From: Chitinophaga hostae
Lineage (GTDB): Bacteria > Bacteroidota > Bacteroidia > Chitinophagales > Chitinophagaceae
Direction of reading: 5' to 3'
Assembly: GCF_018224885.1 (NCBI RefSeq)
Contig: NZ_JAGTXB010000013.1
Coordinates: forward strand, 1-64,000
Length of the DNA stretch: 64,000 bases
In this document: positions 10,095 to 17,205 of the stretch, piece by piece
Position numbering within the stretch: position 1 is the stretch's first letter
Layout of the letters: the number at the start of each line of letters is the position of its first letter
Made by a program: the position numbers and the translations under genes
Notes under the pieces: generated by a model
Database searches by the model: none
Seen by the model: the letters and a program-made list of their open reading frames with translations, nothing else
What the model was told of the DNA's origin: nothing

Positions 10095-10124
10095 AGCCTG
10101 GTATCTCCTTACCGGGCTTTTTTT
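10095..10124 (+). terminator. Hairpin with T run pointing into the GNAT 3' end
   Basis: A 9-bp stem with one G-T type pair (agcctggta / taccgggct) is followed by seven T on the + strand. It overlaps the stop codon of the - strand GNAT gene by two bases. No + strand coding frame precedes it within 90 bases. Either it is a backup terminator or it ends a short + strand RNA starting near 10000; no further evidence for such an RNA was seen. Confidence 0.5.
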
Positions 10125-10617
10125 ATAGCGGTTTACGCATCACAAAGTCTTCCATCAGGTAGCCATTACCGATATCCGTATTTTTCTCTTTATAAACGCT
10201 GAAGCCTTGTTTTTCGTAGAAGAGTTTGGCTTTATTAAAGCGGTTTACATCCAGTTCCAGGATGCTGGCGCCGCTTGCTTTTACACGTTCTGCCACTTCC
10301 GACAGCAGAAATTTCCCCACGCCCTTGCCCTGGTAGCCGAGGTCCAGGTATATTTTATGCAGTTTATAAACATCGGGTGTATCTGTGGTGCTATAGGCGG
10401 CAAAGCCGATTGGTTTCTCTTCGTCGAGCAGAATAAGGAAGCGGTGCTGCAGCTCGCTGATTTGTTTGGTCAGTGCTGCGGTGCTGTACATCATCACGAT
10501 CATATATTCGATCTGTTCCGGTGTTAATATGGGCTGGTAAGTTGGGCGCCATATTTTTTCCGTCAGCTCCTGTATAACCGGGATATCATTTACTGTTGCT
10601 GTTTTGATATGGTACAT
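10123..10617 (-). CDS. GNAT family N-acetyltransferase
   Basis: I chose the ATG at 10617 (protein starting MYHIKTATVNDIP), which gives 164 residues. The open frame runs further upstream, but that part overlaps the DsbA-like gene and has composition unlike a protein. The acetyl-CoA binding motif A is visible (LDLGYQGKGVGKFLL), and the C-terminal GFSVYKEKNTDIGNGY segment is typical of the fold. The family transfers acetyl groups from acetyl-CoA to an amine; the substrate cannot be read from sequence. The start lies 4 bases after the stop of the DsbA-like gene, so the two are probably cotranscribed. Confidence 0.88.
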   Translation of the reverse strand: MYHIKTATVNDIPVIQELTEKIWRPTYQPILTPEQIEYMIVMMYSTAALTKQISELQHRFLILLDEEKPIGFAAYSTTDTPDVYKLHKIYLDLGYQGKGVGKFLLSEVAERVKASGASILELDVNRFNKAKLFYEKQGFSVYKEKNTDIGNGYLMEDFVMRKPL

Positions 10618-10621
10618 AGTG

Positions 10622-11257
10622 TTATAAGCTATTATGTTCCCTGAGGATATTTTCGATGGTTTCTTCCAGGCGGTCCAGGGGGGTATATCCCCTGGCGCAG
10701 AGGTAGAGTTGCTTGCCGGTGTCGAGGATGGCGGCGGGGTATCCGGTGATGCCCCAGTTTTGTACCAGCTGAAATTCCTGGTTGGTTTCGTAGCGATAAT
10801 GTTCCTCGTGCAGGCGGCTGATAAATTCATCTTCCGGCAGGCTGAATTTTTTTATGAGGGAGCGGTAAGTGCTGTCGTTATTCAGGCTCTGACCGTGATA
10901 GTTGAGGGCTACCTGCATATCATGGGCGAAGGTGAGGGCATTTTCCGGCTGGTATTGTTTAAATACGGTGAGGGCGATGCTTGGTTTCTCCGAATCCATG
11001 ATTTCTTCCGAAGGAAGCAGTTTTTCCAGGAAAGCCTGGCCAAACTTCACGCCTGTCATGGACTCTACATTGGTATGTTCCCGTTGGATGTAGGTGGCCA
11101 TGGAGGAGAACGGGTGGCGGTTATCGCCGGTGATCATTCCGCCGGAGAGCACATCGAACGCCATGTCGCCATTACTGCGTTCCTGCAGCTGCTGCACTAC
11201 CGGTGTAAATCCGTAGCACCAGCCGCATAGCGGGTCAAAAATATATATAAAGCGCAT
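10622..11257 (-). CDS. DsbA-family thioredoxin-fold protein (FrnE-like)
   Basis: This 211-residue protein has no signal peptide. It begins with a short beta strand leading directly into the redox motif C11-G-W-C14 (FDPLCGWCYGF). A large helical insertion follows, then the cis-Pro segment WGITGYPAAIL near residue 170. This arrangement is that of the cytosolic DsbA/FrnE-like oxidoreductases. It is probably a cytoplasmic disulfide or thiol-stress protein. It is the first gene of a two-gene - strand unit with the GNAT gene. Confidence 0.85.
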   Translation of the reverse strand: MRFIYIFDPLCGWCYGFTPVVQQLQERSNGDMAFDVLSGGMITGDNRHPFSSMATYIQREHTNVESMTGVKFGQAFLEKLLPSEEIMDSEKPSIALTVFKQYQPENALTFAHDMQVALNYHGQSLNNDSTYRSLIKKFSLPEDEFISRLHEEHYRYETNQEFQLVQNWGITGYPAAILDTGKQLYLCARGYTPLDRLEETIENILREHNSL

Positions 11258-11346
11258 TTTAGCTGTTAACTTTTAGCAGTTAGTAGTTAGATGTTTGTTG
11301 GTCAAAGGTAGTTAAAAGCGGAAAGCGGAGACCCCAAACCGGGGCC

Positions 11347-12069
11347 CTAGCTTTCGGCATTATCGGGGCTGTGTTCCTCCTCAAAAAAATGCTGTTCATG
11401 CAGTTTTTTCGAGAGGGCTTTGTCTTTTCGTATAGCCCTGATGGATAGTCGCGCCGCAAAAAACAGGGTAATTACGGAGGCGCCCATAAGGAAGATATTA
11501 TTCCCGAGGAAGAGGAAGAAATCGAAGCTGCCGTGGAAGAAAACCGCTATCAGCAGGCCCTGCAAGAGGAGGAGGCTGCTTTTATGCGGAATAAACTTCG
11601 CCATGCCGGCATAATAACCCATGAGTATAGCAAAGGTAGCATGTGCAGGTACAGAGAGGAACATGCGGGCCACGCCGGTACCGAATCCATAGCGGCCTAC
11701 ATAGGCGATATTTTCCAGTGTGGCAAAGCCCATTCCTATCATTACGGCGTACACAATACCATCCATTGGTTCGTTGAAAGCTTTTTTGGGATAGGCATAC
11801 AGGCGCAAGACCAGGAATTTGGCCAGTTCTTCCGATACGCCTACCACGCCATAGGCAAAGGCGGCGGTGCCGGCGATGGTGCCGTTATTTTCGCGCAGGC
11901 CCAGCGTAAGGGCGAGTGCTTGTACACACAGGGGCAGTACTACGCAGCCCATGCCCAGCAAAAAGCTTTTTATCAGCAGTCCGGCGGGCTCCCGGTCGTA
12001 TTTATCCATGAGATAGATAAACAGGCAGATGGCAAATCCGGGAGCTACCGCCAATCCCAATAGCATCAT
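11347..12069 (-). CDS. PrsW family intramembrane metalloprotease
   Basis: The 240-residue protein is almost entirely hydrophobic, with about seven membrane segments. It carries the PrsW/CPBP-like glutamates E80-E81 in GVSEELAKF, the segment DGIVYAVMIGMGFATLENIAY near 103-123, and a later PAHATFAILMGYYAG with a likely metal-binding His. PrsW-type proteases cleave membrane substrates such as anti-sigma factors in Firmicutes; the substrate here is unknown. The start ATG overlaps the stop of the polX-like gene (ATGA), so translation is probably coupled. An in-frame second ATG at 12066 is an alternative start. Confidence 0.88.
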   Translation of the reverse strand: MMLLGLAVAPGFAICLFIYLMDKYDREPAGLLIKSFLLGMGCVVLPLCVQALALTLGLRENNGTIAGTAAFAYGVVGVSEELAKFLVLRLYAYPKKAFNEPMDGIVYAVMIGMGFATLENIAYVGRYGFGTGVARMFLSVPAHATFAILMGYYAGMAKFIPHKSSLLLLQGLLIAVFFHGSFDFFLFLGNNIFLMGASVITLFFAARLSIRAIRKDKALSKKLHEQHFFEEEHSPDNAES

Positions 12070-13754
12070 GGAAGCAGATTTTTTTGTTGTCTGCGTTGCA
12101 GCAGGTAATCGTTCAGCATGTCAACAGTGTAACTGCTTAGATTGTTTGCTTTGGTGATACCGCCTTTCTGAGCGGCGAGTGTGCCGTAATGTATATCATT
12201 GAATCCGTGTATGCTGTGGGCGTCAGGGTCGATGGAGATCATTACCTTTTTCTCTATGGCGTATGGGAGCCAGGTCCAGTCGATATCCAGGCGGCGTGGG
12301 TGGGCATTGAGTTCAATGACCACGTTGTTGGCGGCGCAGGCGTCGATAACGGCTTTATGATTTACCGGGTAACCGTTGCGGCTCAGCAGCAGCCGGCCGG
12401 TCATGTGCCCGAGTATGGTGGTATGTGGATTTTCGATGGCTTTCAGCAGGCGGGCCATTGCTTTTTCTTCTGTCATTTTGAGATTGGAATGGACAGAGGC
12501 AATTACAAGGTCAAATTTTGCCAGGATTTCGTCCGGGTAGTCCAGTGCGCCATCATTGAGAATATCCGATTCTATGCTTTTAAAAATGCGGAATGGCGCG
12601 AGTTTTTTATTCAGTGCCTCTATTTCTGCATGTTGCGCGAGTACTCTTTCAATACTCAGCCCGTTGGCATAGAAGGCGGTGCGGGAGTGATCGCTGATAA
12701 CGAGGTATTCAAGTCCCTTTGCTTTGGCGGCGAGGGCCATTTCTTCGAGGGAAGATTCGCCGTCGCTCCAGTTGCTGTGGGAGTGGATGATGCCTTTGAT
12801 ATCAGCTGGCTGGATAATTTCCGGCAGTTGATGTTGTTGGGCCTGTGTTAGTTCATTGTTGCCTTCGCGCAGGAAGGGCGGAATAAAGTCCATGCCGGCA
12901 GCGCTGAAAATAGCTTCTTCGGAGGGGGCGTGGTGAAGGAATGCAGCGCCGCCTGCGGTATTGAATTTATCTATAAACGCCGGGGAGCCGGTGGTAGTAA
13001 AGAGTTTGGAGTAGAAGTTTGCCGTATCGCAGCTATGAGTGATGATTTTCAGTTTTTCATCGAGTTGCCACACCAGGTTATCCGGGTTGGTGGTTACCAG
13101 TTCGAAGCCCGGGAGGGTAGCCAGTTGCTGGCTGACGGTTTCCGTGGGGGCGGCGATGAGTACTTCTATTTCATCGATGATGATGCTGTGGCGGCGGAAT
13201 GCGCCGGTGACGGATACGGGTATGGGGGCCAGCAGTTGTTGGAGTTGTTTTTCCAGTTGCTGACCGATGGCGGCTACTTCCGCATAGAGGAAGCGGTGCC
13301 GGTTGGAGAGATAGAATTCTATGTTTTGCCGTATGCTTTCCTGGGTTTTGGCGCCAAATCCTTTGAGGAGCATGAGGCGGTTTTCGTTACAGGCATAGAG
13401 GAGTTCCCCCATGGATTCTATTTCCAGTTCTTTCCAGATGGTGGCAATTTTTTTTGGTCCCAGGCCTTTGATCTTCATGATTTCGAGGATACCGGCGGGG
13501 GTAATTTCCAGGTAGTGATTGAGCAGGGAAAACTCCTGGGTTTCCAGCATTTCGAGAATACTTTTCCCGGTAGATTCCCCGATGCCTTTGATGCGGAATA
13601 TTTCATCCTTTGGGGTTTCTTTCAGCTGCGAGGGCAGTTTTTCTATGGTAAATGCCGCGCTGGCGAAGGATTTGGCTTTGAAGCTATTTTCTCCGTGAAT
13701 ATCCATCAGTTTGGAGAGCAGGGAGAAATTATCGGCGATTGAGTAATTATCCAT
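12066..13754 (-). CDS. polX: PolX-like protein: HhH region, degenerate polymerase X domain, intact PHP domain
   Basis: The 562-residue protein has the PolX layout: helix-hairpin-helix repeats at 45-145 (IKGIGESTGKSI, IKGLGPKKIATI, LKGFGAKTQESI), a nucleotidyltransferase-like region at ~155-265, and a C-terminal PHP domain from ~320. The PHP metal residues all appear present: H324, H326, D331, H356, E395, H422, H450, D511 and H513. The polymerase motif, normally GS-x-RR...GDxD, reads GAFRRHSIIIDEIEV (184-198), so both catalytic Asp are Glu. The third Asp (usually VDLR) is absent at ~235-240 (LKIITH). It is therefore likely to keep phosphoesterase/3'-5' exonuclease activity and to lack normal polymerase activity (inference). 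It is first in a coupled pair with the PrsW gene. Confidence 0.87.
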   Translation of the reverse strand: MDNYSIADNFSLLSKLMDIHGENSFKAKSFASAAFTIEKLPSQLKETPKDEIFRIKGIGESTGKSILEMLETQEFSLLNHYLEITPAGILEIMKIKGLGPKKIATIWKELEIESMGELLYACNENRLMLLKGFGAKTQESIRQNIEFYLSNRHRFLYAEVAAIGQQLEKQLQQLLAPIPVSVTGAFRRHSIIIDEIEVLIAAPTETVSQQLATLPGFELVTTNPDNLVWQLDEKLKIITHSCDTANFYSKLFTTTGSPAFIDKFNTAGGAAFLHHAPSEEAIFSAAGMDFIPPFLREGNNELTQAQQHQLPEIIQPADIKGIIHSHSNWSDGESSLEEMALAAKAKGLEYLVISDHSRTAFYANGLSIERVLAQHAEIEALNKKLAPFRIFKSIESDILNDGALDYPDEILAKFDLVIASVHSNLKMTEEKAMARLLKAIENPHTTILGHMTGRLLLSRNGYPVNHKAVIDACAANNVVIELNAHPRRLDIDWTWLPYAIEKKVMISIDPDAHSIHGFNDIHYGTLAAQKGGITKANNLSSYTVDMLNDYLLQRRQQKNLLP

Positions 13755-13789
13755 GCGGTAAAAATACGGAGATCATGTGGATTTTTGTC

Positions 13790-14004
13790 TTGCCCAGGAT
13801 TAGATTGATTTAGATGATTTAGATGATTTTTTTATTGTGATTATAATTTGATTTTTAAAAGATTCAGGAAGATATCAATAAAGATTCGCTTATATCTTCC
13901 CGAATCTTTTAAAAATCAAATTATAATCACAATAAAAAAATCATCTAAATCATCTAAATCATCAAAATCATCAAAATCATCAAAATCAATCTAATCCTGG
14001 GCAA
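13790..14004. repeat. Very long palindrome with unequal 9-nt repeat tract in one arm
   Basis: The left arm (13790-13875, 86 nt) and right arm (13892-14004, 113 nt) pair almost perfectly around a 16-base centre. I see one mismatch. The 27-nt difference is exactly three extra copies of a 9-nt unit (atcatcaaa in + orientation) in the right arm. It fills most of the gap between the H1-like gene and the start of the PolX-like gene. It is far larger than a terminator; the unequal arms suggest slippage during replication. Confidence 0.88.
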
Positions 14005-14037
14005 AAAAAAAGATCCTGGCGATATCGCCAGGATCCT
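14003..14037 (-). terminator. Terminator of the histone H1-like gene
   Basis: On the - strand a 13-bp self-complementary stem (aggatcctggcga / tcgccaggatct) is followed by a run of nine T. It starts 26 bases after the stop of the H1-like gene. Confidence 0.88.
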
Positions 14038-14063
14038 TATAACTACATTTTGTAAATCCGATC

Positions 14064-14495
14064 TTAGTTAGCCGGAGTTGCAGGAGTTGCTGGAGCGGCA
14101 GCTGGTGCTTTTTTAGGAGCGGCTTTCTTCTTAGCAACTGGTTTTTTAGCTGGTGCAGCTTTCTTTGCAACGGCTTTCTTCTTAGCTGGAGCGGCTTTCT
14201 TAGCAGCAGCTTTCTTTTTAGGAGCAGCTTTCTTAGCAGCAGCTTTCTTCTTAGGAGCAGCTTTCTTAGCAGCAGCTTTCTTAGGAGCGGCTTTCTTAGC
14301 AGCAGCTTTCTTAGGAGCAGCTTTTTTAGCAGCGGCTTTTTTAGGAGCAGCTTTCTTAGCAGCAGCTTTCTTCTTAGGAGCAGCTTTCTTAGCAGCAGCT
14401 TTTTTAGGAGCAGCTTTTTTTGCAGCAGCTTTCTTAGGAGCAGCTTTCTTTTTAGGCGCAGCTTTTTTAGCAGCCGCTTTTTTAATTGTTGCCAT
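14064..14495 (-). CDS. Histone H1-like Lys/Ala-rich DNA-binding protein
   Basis: The 143-residue protein is nearly pure Lys, Ala and Pro, built from units such as KKAAPKKAAAKK and KKAAPKKKAAAKK repeated about ten times. It ends in a short Ala/Thr/Pro tail (APATPATPAN). This is the composition of bacterial histone H1-like (Hc1/AlgP-type) tails that bind DNA without sequence preference. No globular domain is seen. The repeated codons make the gene itself a tandem repeat (14108-14485), prone to length change. Codon use within repeats is mixed (gct/gca/gcg, tta/ttc), which argues it is translated. It is transcribed alone, with its own terminator. Confidence 0.85.
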   Translation of the reverse strand: MATIKKAAAKKAAPKKKAAPKKAAAKKAAPKKAAAKKAAPKKKAAAKKAAPKKAAAKKAAPKKAAAKKAAPKKAAAKKAAPKKKAAAKKAAPKKKAAAKKAAPAKKKAVAKKAAPAKKPVAKKKAAPKKAPAAAPATPATPAN

Positions 14496-14559
14496 TGTTT
14501 TTTGAATTTGGGTTAGTAAAAAAAAAGGGTATTAAAAAAAACTTTATGGCTAACACTGA

Positions 14560-14838
14560 TTAGGCTTCCGCCTGAGCAGTGGTATCAAATGCTTTAACAG
14601 AAACGTAAGTCTTGTTTTCGCGACCTTTTCTGAATTCCACTACACCGTCTGCAATTGCGAAAATGGTAAAATCTTTACCAACGCCTACGTTTTGACCTGG
14701 ATGATAAACAGTACCTCTCTGGCGAACGATGATGTTACCGGAAGTAGCTGGCTGACCACCAAAGATTTTCACTCCCAGCCTTTTGCTGTGGGAGTCACGG
14801 CCGTTCTTTACACTACCTTCACCTTTTTTATGTGCCAT
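14560..14838 (-). CDS. rpmA: 50S ribosomal protein L27
   Basis: The 92-residue protein starts MAHKKGEGSVKNGRDSHSKR and continues LGVKIFGGQ, RQRGT, YHPGQNVGVGKDFTIFA, all L27 signatures. L27 lies near the peptidyl-transferase centre of the large subunit. There is no N-terminal extension of the Firmicute type; MAHKKG is the mature start. It follows rplU by 50 bases on the same strand, the usual rplU-rpmA order. Confidence 0.98.
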   Translation of the reverse strand: MAHKKGEGSVKNGRDSHSKRLGVKIFGGQPATSGNIIVRQRGTVYHPGQNVGVGKDFTIFAIADGVVEFRKGRENKTYVSVKAFDTTAQAEA

Positions 14839-14888
14839 TGTATAATTACTTTAAACTTGTCTAATAAAAAAATTCAGCTTAAAACGAA

Positions 14889-15191
14889 TTAAGCTATTTC
14901 ATTGATTTTGATTCTTGTAAAGTGGGTTCTGTGACCAACTTTCTTTCTGAAGCCTTTTCTTCTCTTCATCTTGAAAGCGATGACTTTGTCACCCTGAACA
15001 TGAGCCAGAATCTCTGCTTTTACTACTGATTTTACATCAGTGCCTACGGACAGCGTACCAGCATTATCTGTTAACAGTACATCGGAAAACTCCACTTTGT
15101 CTCCAATATTTCCTTGTAACTGCTGTACAAAAATTTCCTGGTCTTTTTGTACTTTAAATTGCTGACCTGCGATTTTTACAACTGCAAACAT
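14889..15191 (-). CDS. rplU: 50S ribosomal protein L21
   Basis: I use the ATG at 15191 (MFAVVKIAGQQFKVQKDQ), giving 100 residues, the normal L21 length. The open frame runs 18 codons further upstream, but that part has no L21 similarity. Family signatures are VKIAGQQFKV and the C-terminal KMKRRKGFRKKVGHRTHFTRIKI. The protein binds 23S rRNA. It is the first gene of the rplU-rpmA operon and has a ~115-base leader with a possible regulatory fold. Confidence 0.97.
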   Translation of the reverse strand: MFAVVKIAGQQFKVQKDQEIFVQQLQGNIGDKVEFSDVLLTDNAGTLSVGTDVKSVVKAEILAHVQGDKVIAFKMKRRKGFRKKVGHRTHFTRIKINEIA

Positions 15192-15251
15192 AATTATCCA
15201 AAATATAATTTCCGCAAAAGTAACCTTTTGTTTTCTAATAGACAAAGTTTT

Positions 15252-15297
15252 TCGGTCTTTTTTAAATCACAATGTATAAACACATGTGAAGGACCGA
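15252..15297 (-). promoter_or_regulatory. Possible structured leader of rplU mRNA
   Basis: Read on the - strand, tcggtc (15297-15292) pairs with gaccga (15257-15252). Inside it, tcacatg can pair with ca-t-tgtga around a short A/T loop (15289-15267). Leaders of ribosomal protein operons often carry binding sites for the encoded protein. This one is supported only by its position and the nested pairing. Confidence 0.35.
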
Positions 15298-15314
15298 CAA
15301 AAGCTTAATCTTTT

Positions 15315-15322
15315 CAAAGATA
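15315..15322 (-). promoter_or_regulatory. Bacteroidota -7 promoter box for rplU-rpmA
   Basis: The - strand reads TATCTTTG, a match to the Bacteroidota -7 consensus TAnnTTTG and identical to the box in front of tmRNA. No clear TTTG at -33 is visible. Transcription would start ~115 bases before the rplU ATG. Confidence 0.55.
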
Positions 15323-15456
15323 CATACTTTCTTGAATTTTAAATTATTTTAACAAATTATACTTTGCTGGGGCGGGCCGCTGTATGCACATCTTTATGCT
15401 ATTTCCGGATCATTTAAAAACAGCTATCTTGCTGTGCAATGCAACGCAAATTTGTA

Positions 15457-15464
15457 TACTTTTG
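15457..15464 (+). promoter_or_regulatory. Possible -7 box for the GH3-family gene
   Basis: TACTTTTG fits TAnnTTTG. It lies ~150 bases upstream of the GH3-family start, and the palindrome at 15499-15579 would fall in the transcribed leader. The -33 element is not clear (nearest TTG is 25 bases upstream). Confidence 0.35.
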
Positions 15465-15498
15465 TCGTTTACGCGAACAAACGCAGATGAGGGAGGGA

Positions 15499-15579
15499 AT
15501 TACGAATGACGAATTATGAACTACCTGATAGGGGCCAGATCCGCCACTGTCAGGTAGTTCATAATTCGTAATCCGTAAT
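15499..15579. repeat. Intergenic palindrome, 30-nt arms
   Basis: Arms 15499-15528 and 15550-15579 are reverse complements at 28 of 30 positions, with a 21-base GC-rich loop. A short T run follows. It occupies the gap between divergent rplU and the GH3-family gene (15192-15617), where a terminator is not expected. The rest of this gap holds the promoter boxes and leader listed separately. Confidence 0.82.
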
Positions 15580-15617
15580 TTTTCTCGCTTTAGTCTCTCA
15601 ATCATAAAACAACAGGC

Positions 15618-17117
15618 ATGAAGTTTAAATCACTGCTGGCCAAACCATTTGCTTCTATCGTACATAATAAGATAAAGAAGGAAATGTTAAGGGCGGTAGA
15701 AGATCAGGATACTATCCTGCAGGAGCTGATAAAGACAGGCAAAAAGACAGAATTCGGGGCAGATCATCATTTTAATGCTGTACAAACCCATGAAGAATTT
15801 AAGCAGGCTGTGCCTTTAAGGGATTACGAGCAGTTTAAGCCATATATAGAAAGAATAAAGGAAGGAAAGCAGAATGTACTGTGGAAAGGACAGCCGATTT
15901 ACCTGGCAAAGACCTCCGGTACCACCAGTGGTGTAAAATATATACCCATCTCCAAAGAATCTGTTAATAATCATATAGATACAGCACGTAATGCATTGCT
16001 GAATTATATGGGAGAAACGGGTAATACCGCCTTTGCGGATGGAAAAATGATCTTTTTATCCGGCTCCCCGGAGCTGGAAAGGGTAGGAGGCATTCCTACC
16101 GGCCGTTTGAGCGGGATCGTTAACCATCATATTCCCCGTTACCTGCGCACCAACCAGTTGCCGTCGTACGAAACAAACTGTATAGACGACTGGGAAACCA
16201 AGCTGGACAAGATAGTGGAGGAAACCATTAACCAGGATATGACCCTGATCAGCGGGATACCGCCATGGGTACAGATGTATTTTGACCGCCTGATGGAACG
16301 CAGCAATGGCAAGCGGATCAAAGAGATATTTAAAAATTTTGATGTGATGGTGTACGGCGGGGTGAATTTTGAACCTTACCGGGCCAAATTGCTGGCTTCG
16401 ATAGGGGGCCCCATCCATACCGTGGAAACATTTCCGGCTTCCGAAGGCTTTTTTGCCTTCCAGGACTCCCAGGAGCAGGACGGACTGTTACTGAATACCA
16501 ATTCCGGGATCTTTTATGAATTTATTCCTGCACAGGAAATTTTCAATGAAAATCCTACCCGTTTGTCGCTTAAAGATGTGCAAACAGGCGTAAATTACGC
16601 CATGGTCATTAATAATAATGCCGGATTATGGGGTTATAACCTCGGTGATACCGTGAAGTTTATTTCCACTAATCCATACCGTTTGCTGGTGACCGGTCGT
16701 ATCAAGCATTTTATTTCTGCATTTGGAGAGCACGTGATAGGAGAAGAAGTGGAGCATAGCCTGATGAAGGCGGCGGCAGAAGAAAATGTGCATATCACAG
16801 AATTTACTGTAGCCCCGATGGTGCAGACCAATGGTGAGTTGCCATACCATGAGTGGTTTGTAGAGTTTGAAAATATGCCGGCGAACCTCGCTGCCTTTGC
16901 GCAGAAAGTAGATGAAAACATGCGTCAGAAGAATATTTATTATAATGATCTGCTGACGGGTAATATATTGCAACCCCTGAAGATAAGGACTGTCCGTAAA
17001 CAGGGCTTTATCGATTATATGAAAGCGATTGGAAAACTGGGAGGTCAGAACAAGGTACCTCGATTGAGTAATGACAGGAAGCTGGCAGATGAACTGACGG
17101 CTTATTTACAGCAGTAA
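15618..17117 (+). CDS. GH3-family acyl-adenylate-forming protein
   Basis: The 499-residue protein matches the GH3 auxin-responsive family found widely in Bacteroidota. The ATP/AMP-binding motif is YLAKTSGTTSGVKYIP (95-110), followed by VMVYGGVNFEPY and ETFPASEGFFAFQ. The C-terminal part has GRIKHFISAFGEHVIGEEVE. Plant GH3 enzymes join amino acids to acyl acids through an adenylate; the bacterial substrate is not known. The start ATG at 15618 is the first in frame and gives the usual N-terminus (MKFKSLLAKPF). Confidence 0.9.
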   Translation: MKFKSLLAKPFASIVHNKIKKEMLRAVEDQDTILQELIKTGKKTEFGADHHFNAVQTHEEFKQAVPLRDYEQFKPYIERIKEGKQNVLWKGQPIYLAKTSGTTSGVKYIPISKESVNNHIDTARNALLNYMGETGNTAFADGKMIFLSGSPELERVGGIPTGRLSGIVNHHIPRYLRTNQLPSYETNCIDDWETKLDKIVEETINQDMTLISGIPPWVQMYFDRLMERSNGKRIKEIFKNFDVMVYGGVNFEPYRAKLLASIGGPIHTVETFPASEGFFAFQDSQEQDGLLLNTNSGIFYEFIPAQEIFNENPTRLSLKDVQTGVNYAMVINNNAGLWGYNLGDTVKFISTNPYRLLVTGRIKHFISAFGEHVIGEEVEHSLMKAAAEENVHITEFTVAPMVQTNGELPYHEWFVEFENMPANLAAFAQKVDENMRQKNIYYNDLLTGNILQPLKIRTVRKQGFIDYMKAIGKLGGQNKVPRLSNDRKLADELTAYLQQ

Positions 17118-17205
17118 CCGGCGATTCAAAGCGTAGCAGCTGTTTGGTTATTACCGGCAGCTGGTTCTTCATTTTTTGTTAACTGTAAAAAAGTAAATCA
17201 CCGTA

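Noticed and set aside
10618..10830. 71-codon N-terminal extension of the GNAT frame
   Set aside because: It overlaps the DsbA-like coding region, and the GNAT fold starts exactly at the internal ATG at 10617.
12930..13742. Long + strand frame (270 codons) opposite the PolX-like gene
   Set aside because: It mirrors the codon structure of the real - strand gene, has aromatic/Gly-rich shadow composition and no recognisable domain.
14108..14485. Regular repeats resembling a CRISPR-like or satellite array
   Set aside because: The repeats are codons of the Lys/Ala-rich protein with no unique spacers.
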